Shown piece by piece: positions 24,342 through 32,642 of a stretch of DNA of 49,816 bases. The notes beneath the pieces were generated by a model, which saw only the letters and a program-made list of their open reading frames with translations, was not told the DNA's origin and made no database searches. The first letter of the stretch is position 1. The number at the start of each line of letters is the position of its first letter. The DNA lies in the NCBI GenBank assembly GCA_002371705.1, contig DFGI01000091.1, positions 1-49,816 on the forward strand, given 5' to 3'. The position numbers were made by a program, and so were the translations under genes. This DNA is from Bacteroidales bacterium UBA3754 (lineage in GTDB: Bacteria; Bacteroidota; Bacteroidia; Bacteroidales; UBA1715).

Positions 24342-25366
24342 GCCAATGTCGCGTTTCCAATTTTCGTTTCTGTCGTTGGTGAAAGTTGCAAATTGGGAGC
24401 GGCGACACCAGAACCGAAAACATCTTTTGTGGTAAAAATCCGTGCTTCGTCCCACAAATTTGCAGAAATGAACGTTTGCAGCGTTTCGGCTCCGCCTTCC
24501 ACTATCAACGATTGAATGCCTTTTTCATAGAGGCAGTCGAGTGTGTTTTGAAGAATATCTTTTGGATTGGTAACTTGCACATATTCAGTTTGTTCCGTAT
24601 TTTTATGATAACTGCTTGAAAAAATGATGGTCGCTGTGCTGTTGTCTTTCAAATTGTGTGTTGCTGGAATTTTGTCGTGTAAATCCCACGCAAGGCGCAA
24701 CGGATTTTTCCCCTCGACCAACCGTGTGGTGAGGCTTGGATTGTCGCACACTGCTGTTGTTGTCCCCACCAAAATTGCTTGTTCCTGCGAACGCCATTGG
24801 TGATTGAGTTTTTGGCATGTTTCGTCGGTTATGCGCACACCTTTTGGCGACGATTTTGCTTCGGCACACTTATCTATGTAGTGGTCAGCCGATTGCGCCC
24901 ATTTTAAAATAATGTACGGACGTTTTTTTTCGTGGTAGGTAAAAAAACGACGGTTCAAAAACCGTGATTCTTGTTCTAATACGTTGAGTGTAACCTCGAT
25001 ACCGGCATTTCTCAGTTTCTCAATTCCTTTGCCCGAAACCTTGCTGAATGTGTCAACGCAACCAACAACCACACGTTTAATCTGTTTTTCAACGATTAAA
25101 TCGGCGCACGGAGGTGTTTTCCCGAAATGGGCGCACGGCTCCAAATTCACGTAGAGCGTGCTTTCCGAAAGCAGTTCCTGATTTCTCACGGAATTGATAG
25201 CGTTCACTTCGGCATGCGGTTCGCCAGCCTTGTGGTGGAAGCCTTCGCCAATAATTTCGCCGTGGTGCACTATCACGCACCCGACCATCGGATTTGGGTA
25301 AGTGTTTCCGAACGCGTTCTGCGCCAAATCAAGGCACCGTTGCATATAGATTTTGTCGTCGTTCAT
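24326..25366 (-). CDS. ribD: bifunctional riboflavin biosynthesis deaminase/reductase RibD
   Basis: This 346-residue protein starts at the ATG at 25366 (MNDDKIYMQRCLDLAQ), 20 codons inside a longer frame. The N-terminal deaminase has NTYPNPMVGCVIV, the zinc motif GEPHAEVNAI, and EPCAHFGKTPPC with its two cysteines. The C-terminal reductase domain carries RPYIILKWAQSADHYI, AILVGTTTAVCDNPSLTTR and LIVEGGAETLQTFI. It converts the pyrimidine intermediate to its ribitylamino form in riboflavin synthesis. The reductase glycine motif reads EGGAET. The last codons lie in the ATTGTACATT repeat. It is divergent from prmC with 53 bases between start codons. Confidence 0.94.
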   Translation of the reverse strand: MNDDKIYMQRCLDLAQNAFGNTYPNPMVGCVIVHHGEIIGEGFHHKAGEPHAEVNAINSVRNQELLSESTLYVNLEPCAHFGKTPPCADLIVEKQIKRVVVGCVDTFSKVSGKGIEKLRNAGIEVTLNVLEQESRFLNRRFFTYHEKKRPYIILKWAQSADHYIDKCAEAKSSPKGVRITDETCQKLNHQWRSQEQAILVGTTTAVCDNPSLTTRLVEGKNPLRLAWDLHDKIPATHNLKDNSTATIIFSSSYHKNTEQTEYVQVTNPKDILQNTLDCLYEKGIQSLIVEGGAETLQTFISANLWDEARIFTTKDVFGSGVAAPNLQLSPTTETKIGNATLAMYNS

Positions 25367-25381
25367 CAGTTTTGTGAAAAA

Positions 25382-25415
25382 TTGTGAGTATTTTCTTGTT
25401 ATTCTTATATCTTTG
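25382..25415 (+). promoter_or_regulatory. promoter abutting the prmC start (TATCTTTG at 25408-25415)
   Basis: A TTG lies at 25382-25384 and TATCTTTG at 25408-25415, spaced 23 bases. The ATG begins only four bases after the -7 box, so transcription probably begins at or next to the A of the start codon. This predicts a leaderless mRNA. Confidence 0.5.
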
Positions 25416-25419
25416 CCGT

Positions 25420-26268
25420 ATGACAATTAATGATGTAAAAATAGGATTTCAGCAGAAATTGGCAACACTTTACGAGCCAAAAGAAATTCAATCGATATTT
25501 GAATTGATAGCTGAAAATTTGGGCTTTTCGGCAACCACGTTGCTTTTGAGCCGTGATGAAAAAATTTCGGAACAACAAAAAATTTATTTCGAAACGTGCC
25601 TGCGCCGACTCGAACAGTCGGAACCTGTGCAGTATGTGCGTGGAAAGTCAGATTTTTATGGATTGTTGTTCTCGGTAACCCCGTCGGTGCTGATTCCGCG
25701 CCTCGAAACCGAGGAGTTGGTTGATTGGATTATCAAGGAAAACTCGAATTGTTCGGGAAAAATTCTCGATTTGGGCACGGGAAGCGGTTGCATTGCTATT
25801 TCGATTGCAAAAAACGTGAGAAATGCGAAAGTCACCGCTGTTGACGTTTCGGAAAAAGCGTTGGATGTGGCGCAAAAAAATGCGCAGCAACTCCAGGCAA
25901 ATGTCACGTTTTGCCTTGCCAATATGCTTGACGAGGAAAATATGTCGCAATTTGCTGATTATGACATAATTGTGAGCAATCCGCCGTATGTGTGCAATTC
26001 CGAGAAAAAAGACATGCGTCCCAATGTGCTGAACTACGAGCCGCACTTGGCGTTGTTCGTTGACGACAATAATCCGTTGCAGTATTACGATGCGATTGCG
26101 CGGTTTGCCTCAAAAAATCTTGTGGATGGCGGCAAAGTGTATTGTGAAATTAACGAATCGTTTGGAAACGAGACTGTTGCGCTATTCGAATCCTACGGTT
26201 TTGTGAATTGCGAGATCCGGAAAGATTTCTTCGGAAAGAATCGCTTTGTAAAAGCTATAAAAGGATAA
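25420..26268 (+). CDS. prmC: peptide chain release factor N5-glutamine methyltransferase
   Basis: This 282-residue protein starts at the ATG at 25420; the reading frame also extends upstream to a GTG but lacks similarity there. Motifs are VTPSVLIPRLETEELVDWI, the SAM-binding ILDLGTGSGCIAISIAK, and the catalytic NPPY box IIVSNPPYVCNSEK. It methylates the GGQ glutamine of release factors. Length is normal. It is followed after 22 bases by thiL, suggesting cotranscription. It is divergent from ribD. Confidence 0.95.
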   Translation: MTINDVKIGFQQKLATLYEPKEIQSIFELIAENLGFSATTLLLSRDEKISEQQKIYFETCLRRLEQSEPVQYVRGKSDFYGLLFSVTPSVLIPRLETEELVDWIIKENSNCSGKILDLGTGSGCIAISIAKNVRNAKVTAVDVSEKALDVAQKNAQQLQANVTFCLANMLDEENMSQFADYDIIVSNPPYVCNSEKKDMRPNVLNYEPHLALFVDDNNPLQYYDAIARFASKNLVDGGKVYCEINESFGNETVALFESYGFVNCEIRKDFFGKNRFVKAIKG

Positions 26269-26290
26269 TCGCTTTGTAAAATTTGAAAAG

Positions 26291-27310
26291 ATGGAAAAAC
26301 AAAAAACGCTTGAGGAAGTAGGCAAATTTGGGCTAATCGACATACTTACAAAGAATTTCAAATCGTCAAAATCAACCGTTAAAGGTGTGGGTGACGATTG
26401 CGCTGTTTTGGAACTAAACGATTCAGAATATCAGCTTGTTACAACCGATTTGATGCTCGAAGGCATTCATTTCGATTTAATGTATTCACCATTGAAACAC
26501 GTTGGCTACAAAGCTATAATGCAAAGTCTTTCAGATATTTACGCAATGAACGGCACGCCAAAGCAGGCGACTGTTTCTGTAGCTGTTTCCGCAAAATTCA
26601 CTGTTAATGCGCTTGAACAGCTGTACGACGGAATTCGCGTGGCATGCGAACAGTATGGCGTGGAACTGATTGGCGGCGACACCTCGTCGTCGATGACAGG
26701 AATGGCGATTAGCGTGACAATGTTGGGAACTGTTGGAAAACAAAATGTGGTATATCGAAAAGGTGCAAAACCAACTGATTTGATTTGCGTTTCGGGTGAC
26801 TTGGGTGCGGCGTATGCTGGTTTGCAGATTTTGCAACGCGAAAAAGCGGTGTATAACCAAGGGAAAGGCGACCAACCGAAACTCGCTGGGTATGAATATG
26901 TTCTGCAACGTTGCCTAAAACCAGAAGCTCGGAAAGATGTGGTTGATGCGCTTGCTAAGTCGAAAATTGTACCAACTGCTATGATTGACATTTCCGATGG
27001 TTTGTCGTCGGAATTGTTCCATATTTGCAAAAACTCGAACGTTGGCTGTAAAATCTACGAGGAAAAAATTCCTATCAACGAAGCTACTGGCGAGGTTTGC
27101 AAGGAATTCAGCATGGAACCGATAATTCCTGCTTTACACGGTGGCGATGATTATGAATTATTGTTTACCGTACCGCTTGCACAGTACGAGCAGGTGAAAG
27201 AAGTCCCCGATGTGGCGGTGATTGGCAACATAGTTGATGCGGAACAGGGACTTATGATGGTCAGCCGTTCAGGTGATTATGTGCATTTGAAAGCACAAGG
27301 ATGGAACTAA
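26291..27310 (+). CDS. thiL: thiamine-monophosphate kinase
   Basis: This 339-residue ATP-dependent kinase makes thiamine diphosphate from thiamine monophosphate. The N-terminus carries FGLIDILTKNF and KGVGDDCAVLEL, where the aspartates bind magnesium. It continues with VTTDLMLEGIHFDLMY, LSDIYAMNGTPKQATVSVAV and IGGDTSSSMTG. Downstream are MIDISDGLSSELFHI and LHGGDDYELLFTV, the second half of the AIR-synthase-like fold. All family motifs are present. It probably shares a transcript with prmC. Confidence 0.95.
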   Translation: MEKQKTLEEVGKFGLIDILTKNFKSSKSTVKGVGDDCAVLELNDSEYQLVTTDLMLEGIHFDLMYSPLKHVGYKAIMQSLSDIYAMNGTPKQATVSVAVSAKFTVNALEQLYDGIRVACEQYGVELIGGDTSSSMTGMAISVTMLGTVGKQNVVYRKGAKPTDLICVSGDLGAAYAGLQILQREKAVYNQGKGDQPKLAGYEYVLQRCLKPEARKDVVDALAKSKIVPTAMIDISDGLSSELFHICKNSNVGCKIYEEKIPINEATGEVCKEFSMEPIIPALHGGDDYELLFTVPLAQYEQVKEVPDVAVIGNIVDAEQGLMMVSRSGDYVHLKAQGWN

Positions 27311-27349
27311 AAAATGACGATTACAAACCGATATTTCAATAGTTTTATC

Positions 27350-27357
27350 TAATTTTG
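27350..27357 (+). promoter_or_regulatory. putative -7 box TAATTTTG for the DUF2723 gene
   Basis: The octamer fits TAnnTTTG and lies 21 bases before the ATG at 27379. This suggests that the DUF2723-asnS-SRPBCC genes form their own unit. Confidence 0.5.
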
Positions 27358-27378
27358 CGCGAATTTAAATTCTTACTG

Positions 27379-30300
27379 ATGGAGAAAACATACAGACTGT
27401 ATAACAACATTTTAGGATTCATCTCATTTATAGGGGCTTCCATTGTGTATTTGCTCACAATTGAGCCGACAGTAAGCCTTTGGGATTGTGGAGAATTTAT
27501 TGCCACAGCTGGCAAATTGGAAGTTGGTCACCCGCCCGGGGCGCCATTTTTCTTGTTGTTGGGACGATTCTTCTCGTTGTTCGCTTCGTCGCCCGAACAA
27601 ATTGCGGCGTGCGTAAACACAATGTCGGCTTTGGCAAGCGGTGCTACTATCATGTTCTTGTTTTGGACTATCACGCATCTTGCCAAGAAGTTCTTCAGCG
27701 ACAGTGAATTAAATTTAACAAACATCATTCTTATTTTGTGTTCTGGCTTGATTGGTGCAGGCGCATACACGTTTACCGACACATTTTGGTTTTCGGCTGT
27801 CGAAGGCGAAGTTTATGGAATGTCGTCGCTGCTTACTGCCGTGGTTTTCTGGGCAATCTTAAAGTGGGAAGACCACTTTGACGAACCAGGGAGCGACCGA
27901 TGGATAATACTCATCGCGTATATAATGGGTTTGTCAATCGGCGTTCACTTGCTTAACTTGTTGACAATCACTGCAATTGTGTTTGTGTATTATTTCAAGA
28001 AATTTGAACCTTCAATAAAAGGAATCATCTTCACTTGCTTGATTTCGTTTGTGTTCATCGCATTTATGATGTGGGGAATCATTGCTGGTTCCATCGACGT
28101 GGCATCGGGCTTTGAACTATTTTGTGTGAATGTGCTTGGAATGCCCTATCAGTCGGGACTTGTAGCTTGGTTGGTGATTGTGGCTTTGGCATTTATTGCG
28201 GGCATTATTCTTACAAAAAGTAATTGCAACAAATGGCTGAAAGTTGGCGTGGTTACGTTCATCGCTATTCTTCTTGGTATTCCAACCCTTACCGACAGTG
28301 TGTTGGTGTGGATTGTAATCCTTGCGGGAATTATTTGGGGATTGTACTACGTGAATGGGAAAAACAAATATGTGTTGAACACGGTGGTTAACGTGTTGAT
28401 GGTGATTATGATAGGATATTCTTCGTATGCTATGATTATTCTTCGTTCTAATGCTGAAACGCCAATGAACGAAAATGCTCCTAAGGATGCCTTCTCGTTG
28501 TTGTCGTACTTGAACCGTGAGCAATATGGCTCTACGCCGATTTTGTATGGTCCGTACTACAATGCGTCGCCTGTTTGGAAAGCCGACGGAAGCGCTGAAT
28601 TCAAGGAAAAATTCACCTATACTCCTCGAAATGGCAAATACGAAAAGGTTAGCAACGGTATGGAATATGTGTGGAATCCTGATATGTGCACATTATTCCC
28701 TCGTATGTACAGCCGCGAAGCCCATCATATTCGGGCATACAAGTCGTGGGCAGGCATAAAGGATGGCGTAAATACCCGCAAAGTCCGCTACGACCGTGAG
28801 GGAAAAACTTACAATATGCCAACGTTCGGTCAGAATTTGCGGTATTTCTTCTCATATCAAGTGTGCCATATGTATATGCGCTACTTTATGTGGAATTTCT
28901 GTGGTCGCCAAAACGACATTCAGGGACACGGCGAAATAGAGCATGGCAATTGGATTACGGGTTTCAATGCAATCGACAAGCATTTGGTCGGCGACCAGAC
29001 CTATATCTCCGAAAAGGCGAAAAATATGCCGTCGCGCAATGTGTATTATATGTTGCCGTTCTTGCTTGGCTTGCTTGGTTTGATATACCATCTGAGCAAA
29101 CGAAAATATGATTCGCTTGTGGTGGTTTTGCTCTTCCTTATGACAGGTTTGGCTATCATTGTTTACTTGAACCAAAAACCATACGAACCCCGTGAACGTG
29201 ACTATGCGTATGCCGGTTCGTTCTATGCGTATTGTATTTGGATTGGACTGAGTGTGTTGGCAATCTTCAGCATTGTGAAAAATGCCTTGAAAAATCCGAA
29301 ATTGGGTACTGCTGTTGGACTTGTTGCCACATTGCTCATAACAGTTCCTGCTCCAGTGCTGTTGGCTACCGAAAACTGGGACGACCACGACCGCTCTGGA
29401 CGGTACACAGCCCATGATTTCGCCTACAATTATCTGCAAAGTTGCGATCCGAATTCTATGATTGTTACCGCTGGCGATAACGATACATTCCCATTGTGGT
29501 ACATTCAGGAAATTGAAGGCGTGCGTACTGATGTGCGTGTGTTGTGTACGCCGCTGTTGGCTACTGACTGGTACGCTCAACAAATGAAACGTCAAGCGTA
29601 TGAATCGGCTCCGCTTCCAATGAAATTGACCAGCGAACAAGTTGGCAAAGGCATTCGCGATATGGTTGTGGTACAGGAATTTAGCAATGTGAAAGATAAT
29701 TATGTCCGTCTCCACGACGCTATGGAAGTTGTCCGCGACGACAAAATGCTGGTGAACCGCTATGGCGACAAATACAATTTCATTCCTGCGAAAAATCTGA
29801 AATTCGAAGTTGATAAACAGCTTGCTCTGCAAAACAATGCAATTTCACGAAAAGATTCCGCAAAACTTGTGGACGAAATTCAGTTTACATTGCAGGATAA
29901 CAATGTGTATAAGAACAAGTTAGTGATTTATGATTGTCTTGATGACTACAAATGGGATAGACCATTGTATTTCACAAGCCAGTCGTCGGCAAGCGATTTG
30001 GGATTGGACAGCTACTTGCGCTACGATGGATTTGCCTTCAAATTTGTTCCTGTGAAAAATAGCGACAGCCGTATTCCATACATCGACACCGATGTGTTGT
30101 ACGATAAATTGATGAATGTATATAAATGGCGTGGAATGGGCGAGAAAGGCGTGTATATGGATCATTTCCACGAACGTACAACGCGTGTGATTGGCATTCG
30201 CCAAATGTTCAACTCGTTGGCTCTTGAATTGGCTGCCGAAAATAAAATTGATTCGGCGAAAAATGTGCTGAACAAATTGTGCGAAATTATGCCTGATTGG

Positions 30301-30624
30301 CAGTTCCCGTATTTCGACGATGCGGTTATCACTACAGCCTACATCTATTACAGATTGAACGATTTTGAATCAGGAAACCGCGAATTGAAAACGTATGCCG
30401 AAAATCTAATTGACGAAGTTGAATGGTACAATTCGTTGAGTAAACAACCAGCGTTTGCAAAACAAGTTGAAAGTGATAAAATTGACTATATCCGCACGGT
30501 TATTCAAATTTATCAAATCGCATCGCAGTATAATCAAAAGGATTTCTGCAACGAACTTGAAGTCCGTTGGGGCGACTTGGGCGAATACCCATTATCTGAA
30601 TATATGAAAGTCTTAAAAAATTAA
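27379..30624 (+). CDS. DUF2723 family membrane protein (TMEM260-like O-mannosyltransferase family)
   Basis: This 1,081-residue protein starts at the ATG at 27379. The first ~370 residues hold multiple membrane spans, beginning with the conserved VSLWDCGEFIATAGKLEVGH and then PPGAPFF. A second membrane cluster lies at about 570-690, and a soluble region of about 380 residues follows, with TPR-like helical pairs near the end. DUF2723 proteins (GT117) are Bacteroidota relatives of human TMEM260, a protein O-mannosyltransferase acting on Ig-fold domains. In the family the aspartate/glutamate (DCGE) in the first loop is the likely catalytic site. It is a plausible player in O-glycosylation of exported proteins, by inference. 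It sits four bases before asnS. Confidence 0.85.
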   Translation: MEKTYRLYNNILGFISFIGASIVYLLTIEPTVSLWDCGEFIATAGKLEVGHPPGAPFFLLLGRFFSLFASSPEQIAACVNTMSALASGATIMFLFWTITHLAKKFFSDSELNLTNIILILCSGLIGAGAYTFTDTFWFSAVEGEVYGMSSLLTAVVFWAILKWEDHFDEPGSDRWIILIAYIMGLSIGVHLLNLLTITAIVFVYYFKKFEPSIKGIIFTCLISFVFIAFMMWGIIAGSIDVASGFELFCVNVLGMPYQSGLVAWLVIVALAFIAGIILTKSNCNKWLKVGVVTFIAILLGIPTLTDSVLVWIVILAGIIWGLYYVNGKNKYVLNTVVNVLMVIMIGYSSYAMIILRSNAETPMNENAPKDAFSLLSYLNREQYGSTPILYGPYYNASPVWKADGSAEFKEKFTYTPRNGKYEKVSNGMEYVWNPDMCTLFPRMYSREAHHIRAYKSWAGIKDGVNTRKVRYDREGKTYNMPTFGQNLRYFFSYQVCHMYMRYFMWNFCGRQNDIQGHGEIEHGNWITGFNAIDKHLVGDQTYISEKAKNMPSRNVYYMLPFLLGLLGLIYHLSKRKYDSLVVVLLFLMTGLAIIVYLNQKPYEPRERDYAYAGSFYAYCIWIGLSVLAIFSIVKNALKNPKLGTAVGLVATLLITVPAPVLLATENWDDHDRSGRYTAHDFAYNYLQSCDPNSMIVTAGDNDTFPLWYIQEIEGVRTDVRVLCTPLLATDWYAQQMKRQAYESAPLPMKLTSEQVGKGIRDMVVVQEFSNVKDNYVRLHDAMEVVRDDKMLVNRYGDKYNFIPAKNLKFEVDKQLALQNNAISRKDSAKLVDEIQFTLQDNNVYKNKLVIYDCLDDYKWDRPLYFTSQSSASDLGLDSYLRYDGFAFKFVPVKNSDSRIPYIDTDVLYDKLMNVYKWRGMGEKGVYMDHFHERTTRVIGIRQMFNSLALELAAENKIDSAKNVLNKLCEIMPDWQFPYFDDAVITTAYIYYRLNDFESGNRELKTYAENLIDEVEWYNSLSKQPAFAKQVESDKIDYIRTVIQIYQIASQYNQKDFCNELEVRWGDLGEYPLSEYMKVLKN

Positions 30625-30627
30625 CGT

Positions 30628-32070
30628 ATGTCTTTAAAAACTGAAATCAAGGCTATTCTAAATGCCACAGAATTAGATACTCCCGTTGTTGTAAAAGGAT
30701 GGGTAAAAAACTGTAGAGGAAATAGTTACGTGATGTTTGCCGCTGTGAACGACGGCTCTACGTTGCAAAATCTGCAAATCGTGTTCGACACGGCGAAATT
30801 CAACGAAAACGATTTGAAGAAAATCACCGTTGGATGCTCGTTGAGCGTGAATGGAATACTGAAGGCTTCCGAAGGTAAGGGACAACGCGTTGAGGTTGTT
30901 GCCGAATCGTTCGAGGTTCTTGGTGCCTGCGACCCCGACAAATATCCTATCCAACCGAAAAAACACTCGTTGGAATTCCTTCGTGAAAATGCCCACTTGC
31001 GTTTCCGTACGAATTTGTTCGGTGCCATTATGCGCGTCCGCCACAATATGATTTATGCTATCCATACGTTCTTCACCGAACGAGGATTCTACAACATCCA
31101 TACGCCGATTATCACGGCTTCAGACTGCGAAGGCGCTGGCGAAATGTTTCAAGTTACTACGCTGGATTTGAATAATTTGCCAAAAACCGAAGATGGGGCT
31201 GTGGATTACAGTGAAGATTTCTTCGGAAAAATGGCGAACCTTACCGTTTCTGGTCAATTGGAAGTGGAACTTGCGTGTATGGCGTTGTCGAAGGTTTATA
31301 CGTTCGGACCAACATTCCGTGCTGAGAACTCCAATACAACTCGTCACTTGGCTGAATTTTGGATGATAGAACCAGAAATTGCGTTTGCCGACATCAACGA
31401 CGATATGGATATTGCTGAGGAATTCCTCAAATATTTGATTCAATATGCGCTTGACCACTGTCGCGAAGATTTGGAATTCTTGCAGGAACGATTGATTCAG
31501 GAAGAAAAATCTAAACCTGAATCGGAACGTACTATGCCGTTGATTGAGAAATTGCAATTTGTGCTTGCAAATGATTTTCAACGGCTTACCTATACCGAAG
31601 CTATCGACATTCTTAAAAATTCAAAACCGAGTCAGAAAGGTCAGTTCAAATACAAAATTGAAGGTTTCGGTGCCGATTTGCAAAGCGAACACGAACGCTA
31701 TTTGGTTGAGAAACACTTCAAAAAACCAGTGATTTTGACTGGCTATCCGAAGGAAATCAAAGCGTTCTATATGAAACAAAATCCTGATGGTAGAACCGTT
31801 GCCGCAATGGACATTTTGTTCCCTGGCATTGGCGAAATCATTGGTGGCTCGGAACGTGAAGCCGATTTCGATAAGTTGAACAAACGTATCGAAGAACTTC
31901 ATATTCCAATGAAGGATATGTGGTGGTATTTGGACACCCGTCGTTTTGGTGCGGTACCTCATTCGGGTTTCGGTCTTGGCTTTGAGCGCCTTATGTTGTT
32001 CGTGACAGGAATGACGAACATCCGCGACGTGATTCCTTTCCCACGCTATCCAAAATCTGCTGAATTTTAA
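30628..32070 (+). CDS. asnS: asparaginyl-tRNA synthetase
   Basis: This 480-residue class II synthetase has an N-terminal OB-fold (VVVKGWVKNCRGNSYVMFAA) that binds the anticodon. The catalytic domain includes FRTNLFGAIMRVRHNM and FTERGFYNIHTPIITASDCE. Motif 2 is in FGPTFRAENSNTTRHLAEFW, and motif 3 is GFGLGFERLMLFVTG. The protein is of normal length for bacterial AsnRS. Its stop overlaps the next ATG by one base, so it is coupled to the SRPBCC-like gene. Confidence 0.96.
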   Translation: MSLKTEIKAILNATELDTPVVVKGWVKNCRGNSYVMFAAVNDGSTLQNLQIVFDTAKFNENDLKKITVGCSLSVNGILKASEGKGQRVEVVAESFEVLGACDPDKYPIQPKKHSLEFLRENAHLRFRTNLFGAIMRVRHNMIYAIHTFFTERGFYNIHTPIITASDCEGAGEMFQVTTLDLNNLPKTEDGAVDYSEDFFGKMANLTVSGQLEVELACMALSKVYTFGPTFRAENSNTTRHLAEFWMIEPEIAFADINDDMDIAEEFLKYLIQYALDHCREDLEFLQERLIQEEKSKPESERTMPLIEKLQFVLANDFQRLTYTEAIDILKNSKPSQKGQFKYKIEGFGADLQSEHERYLVEKHFKKPVILTGYPKEIKAFYMKQNPDGRTVAAMDILFPGIGEIIGGSEREADFDKLNKRIEELHIPMKDMWWYLDTRRFGAVPHSGFGLGFERLMLFVTGMTNIRDVIPFPRYPKSAEF

Positions 32071-32507
32071 TGGGAAAAGATTTAGAATACGTAAGCAAAA
32101 TCACAAAGAACAGTTGCCAAGACCAGCAACTGTTCGATTTTGTGTCCGATTTCAGAAACCTTGCATCAATGCTTCCCGCCGAAGTAAAAGACAAGGTTTC
32201 CGTAACGAGCGAAACCATTACTATTCAAGCAATGCAGGCAATGAGCATTACGCTTTCCATTCTCGAAAAAGAGCCGTACAAACTGCTTAAAATTGGTACA
32301 GAAGGAAACGAAATGTTTAGAATATGGATTCAGCTCAAACAAATAGCACCGTACGACACACGAATCAGAGTGACGCTTCGTGCCAATGTGCCGTTGATTG
32401 CCCGTCCAATGCTTAAAAAGGCTAAACTACAAGACTTTGTTGACAATCTCGCACTCGCGTTGGGGCAAATCCCTGCCTATGCGTTCAGTGCGGTGAATAT
32501 GAACTAA
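32070..32507 (+). CDS. SRPBCC-like small protein coupled to asnS
   Basis: This 145-residue protein has the pattern of a START/SRPBCC lipid- or ligand-binding fold: an N-terminal strand and helix QLFDFVSDFRNLASMLP. Alternating strands follow, and then a long amphipathic C-terminal helix, KLQDFVDNLALALGQIPAYA. I do not know a function. The ATG shares its A with the asnS stop, so expression follows asnS. It could be a small stress or ligand-binding protein conserved in Bacteroidota. There is no signal peptide. Confidence 0.6.
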   Translation: MGKDLEYVSKITKNSCQDQQLFDFVSDFRNLASMLPAEVKDKVSVTSETITIQAMQAMSITLSILEKEPYKLLKIGTEGNEMFRIWIQLKQIAPYDTRIRVTLRANVPLIARPMLKKAKLQDFVDNLALALGQIPAYAFSAVNMN

Positions 32508-32584
32508 CGACTGCACTTTATTTTACCTTATACGTTTTCCCGTTGGTTACGGCAACTATACCCTCGCTTTTTTATGTTTGTCAG

Positions 32585-32619
32585 CAAAAAAACAGGGACA
32601 CATCGAAATGTGCCCCTGT
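32585..32619 (-). terminator. Rho-independent terminator of the SprB-repeat gene
   Basis: A 12-base stem with one mismatch (acagggacacat at 32592-32603 with atgtgcccctgt at 32608-32619) closes a CGAA loop. On the minus strand it is followed by a run of U (the A-tract at about 32586-32591). It sits about 24 bases after the stop of the gene at 32643. The other strand has no U-run, so it acts in one direction. The rest of the 135-base gap shows nothing else clear. Confidence 0.75.
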
Positions 32620-32642
32620 GAAATTATGTGTAGTGTGACGAA

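Noticed and set aside
28852..29832. 326-codon antisense ORF inside the DUF2723 gene
   Set aside because: It is opposite a well-matched membrane protein frame and has no recognisable domain.
32520..32560. Terminator for the asnS unit from the CCGT/ACGG inverted repeat
   Set aside because: The stem is only four bases and no U-tract follows directly.
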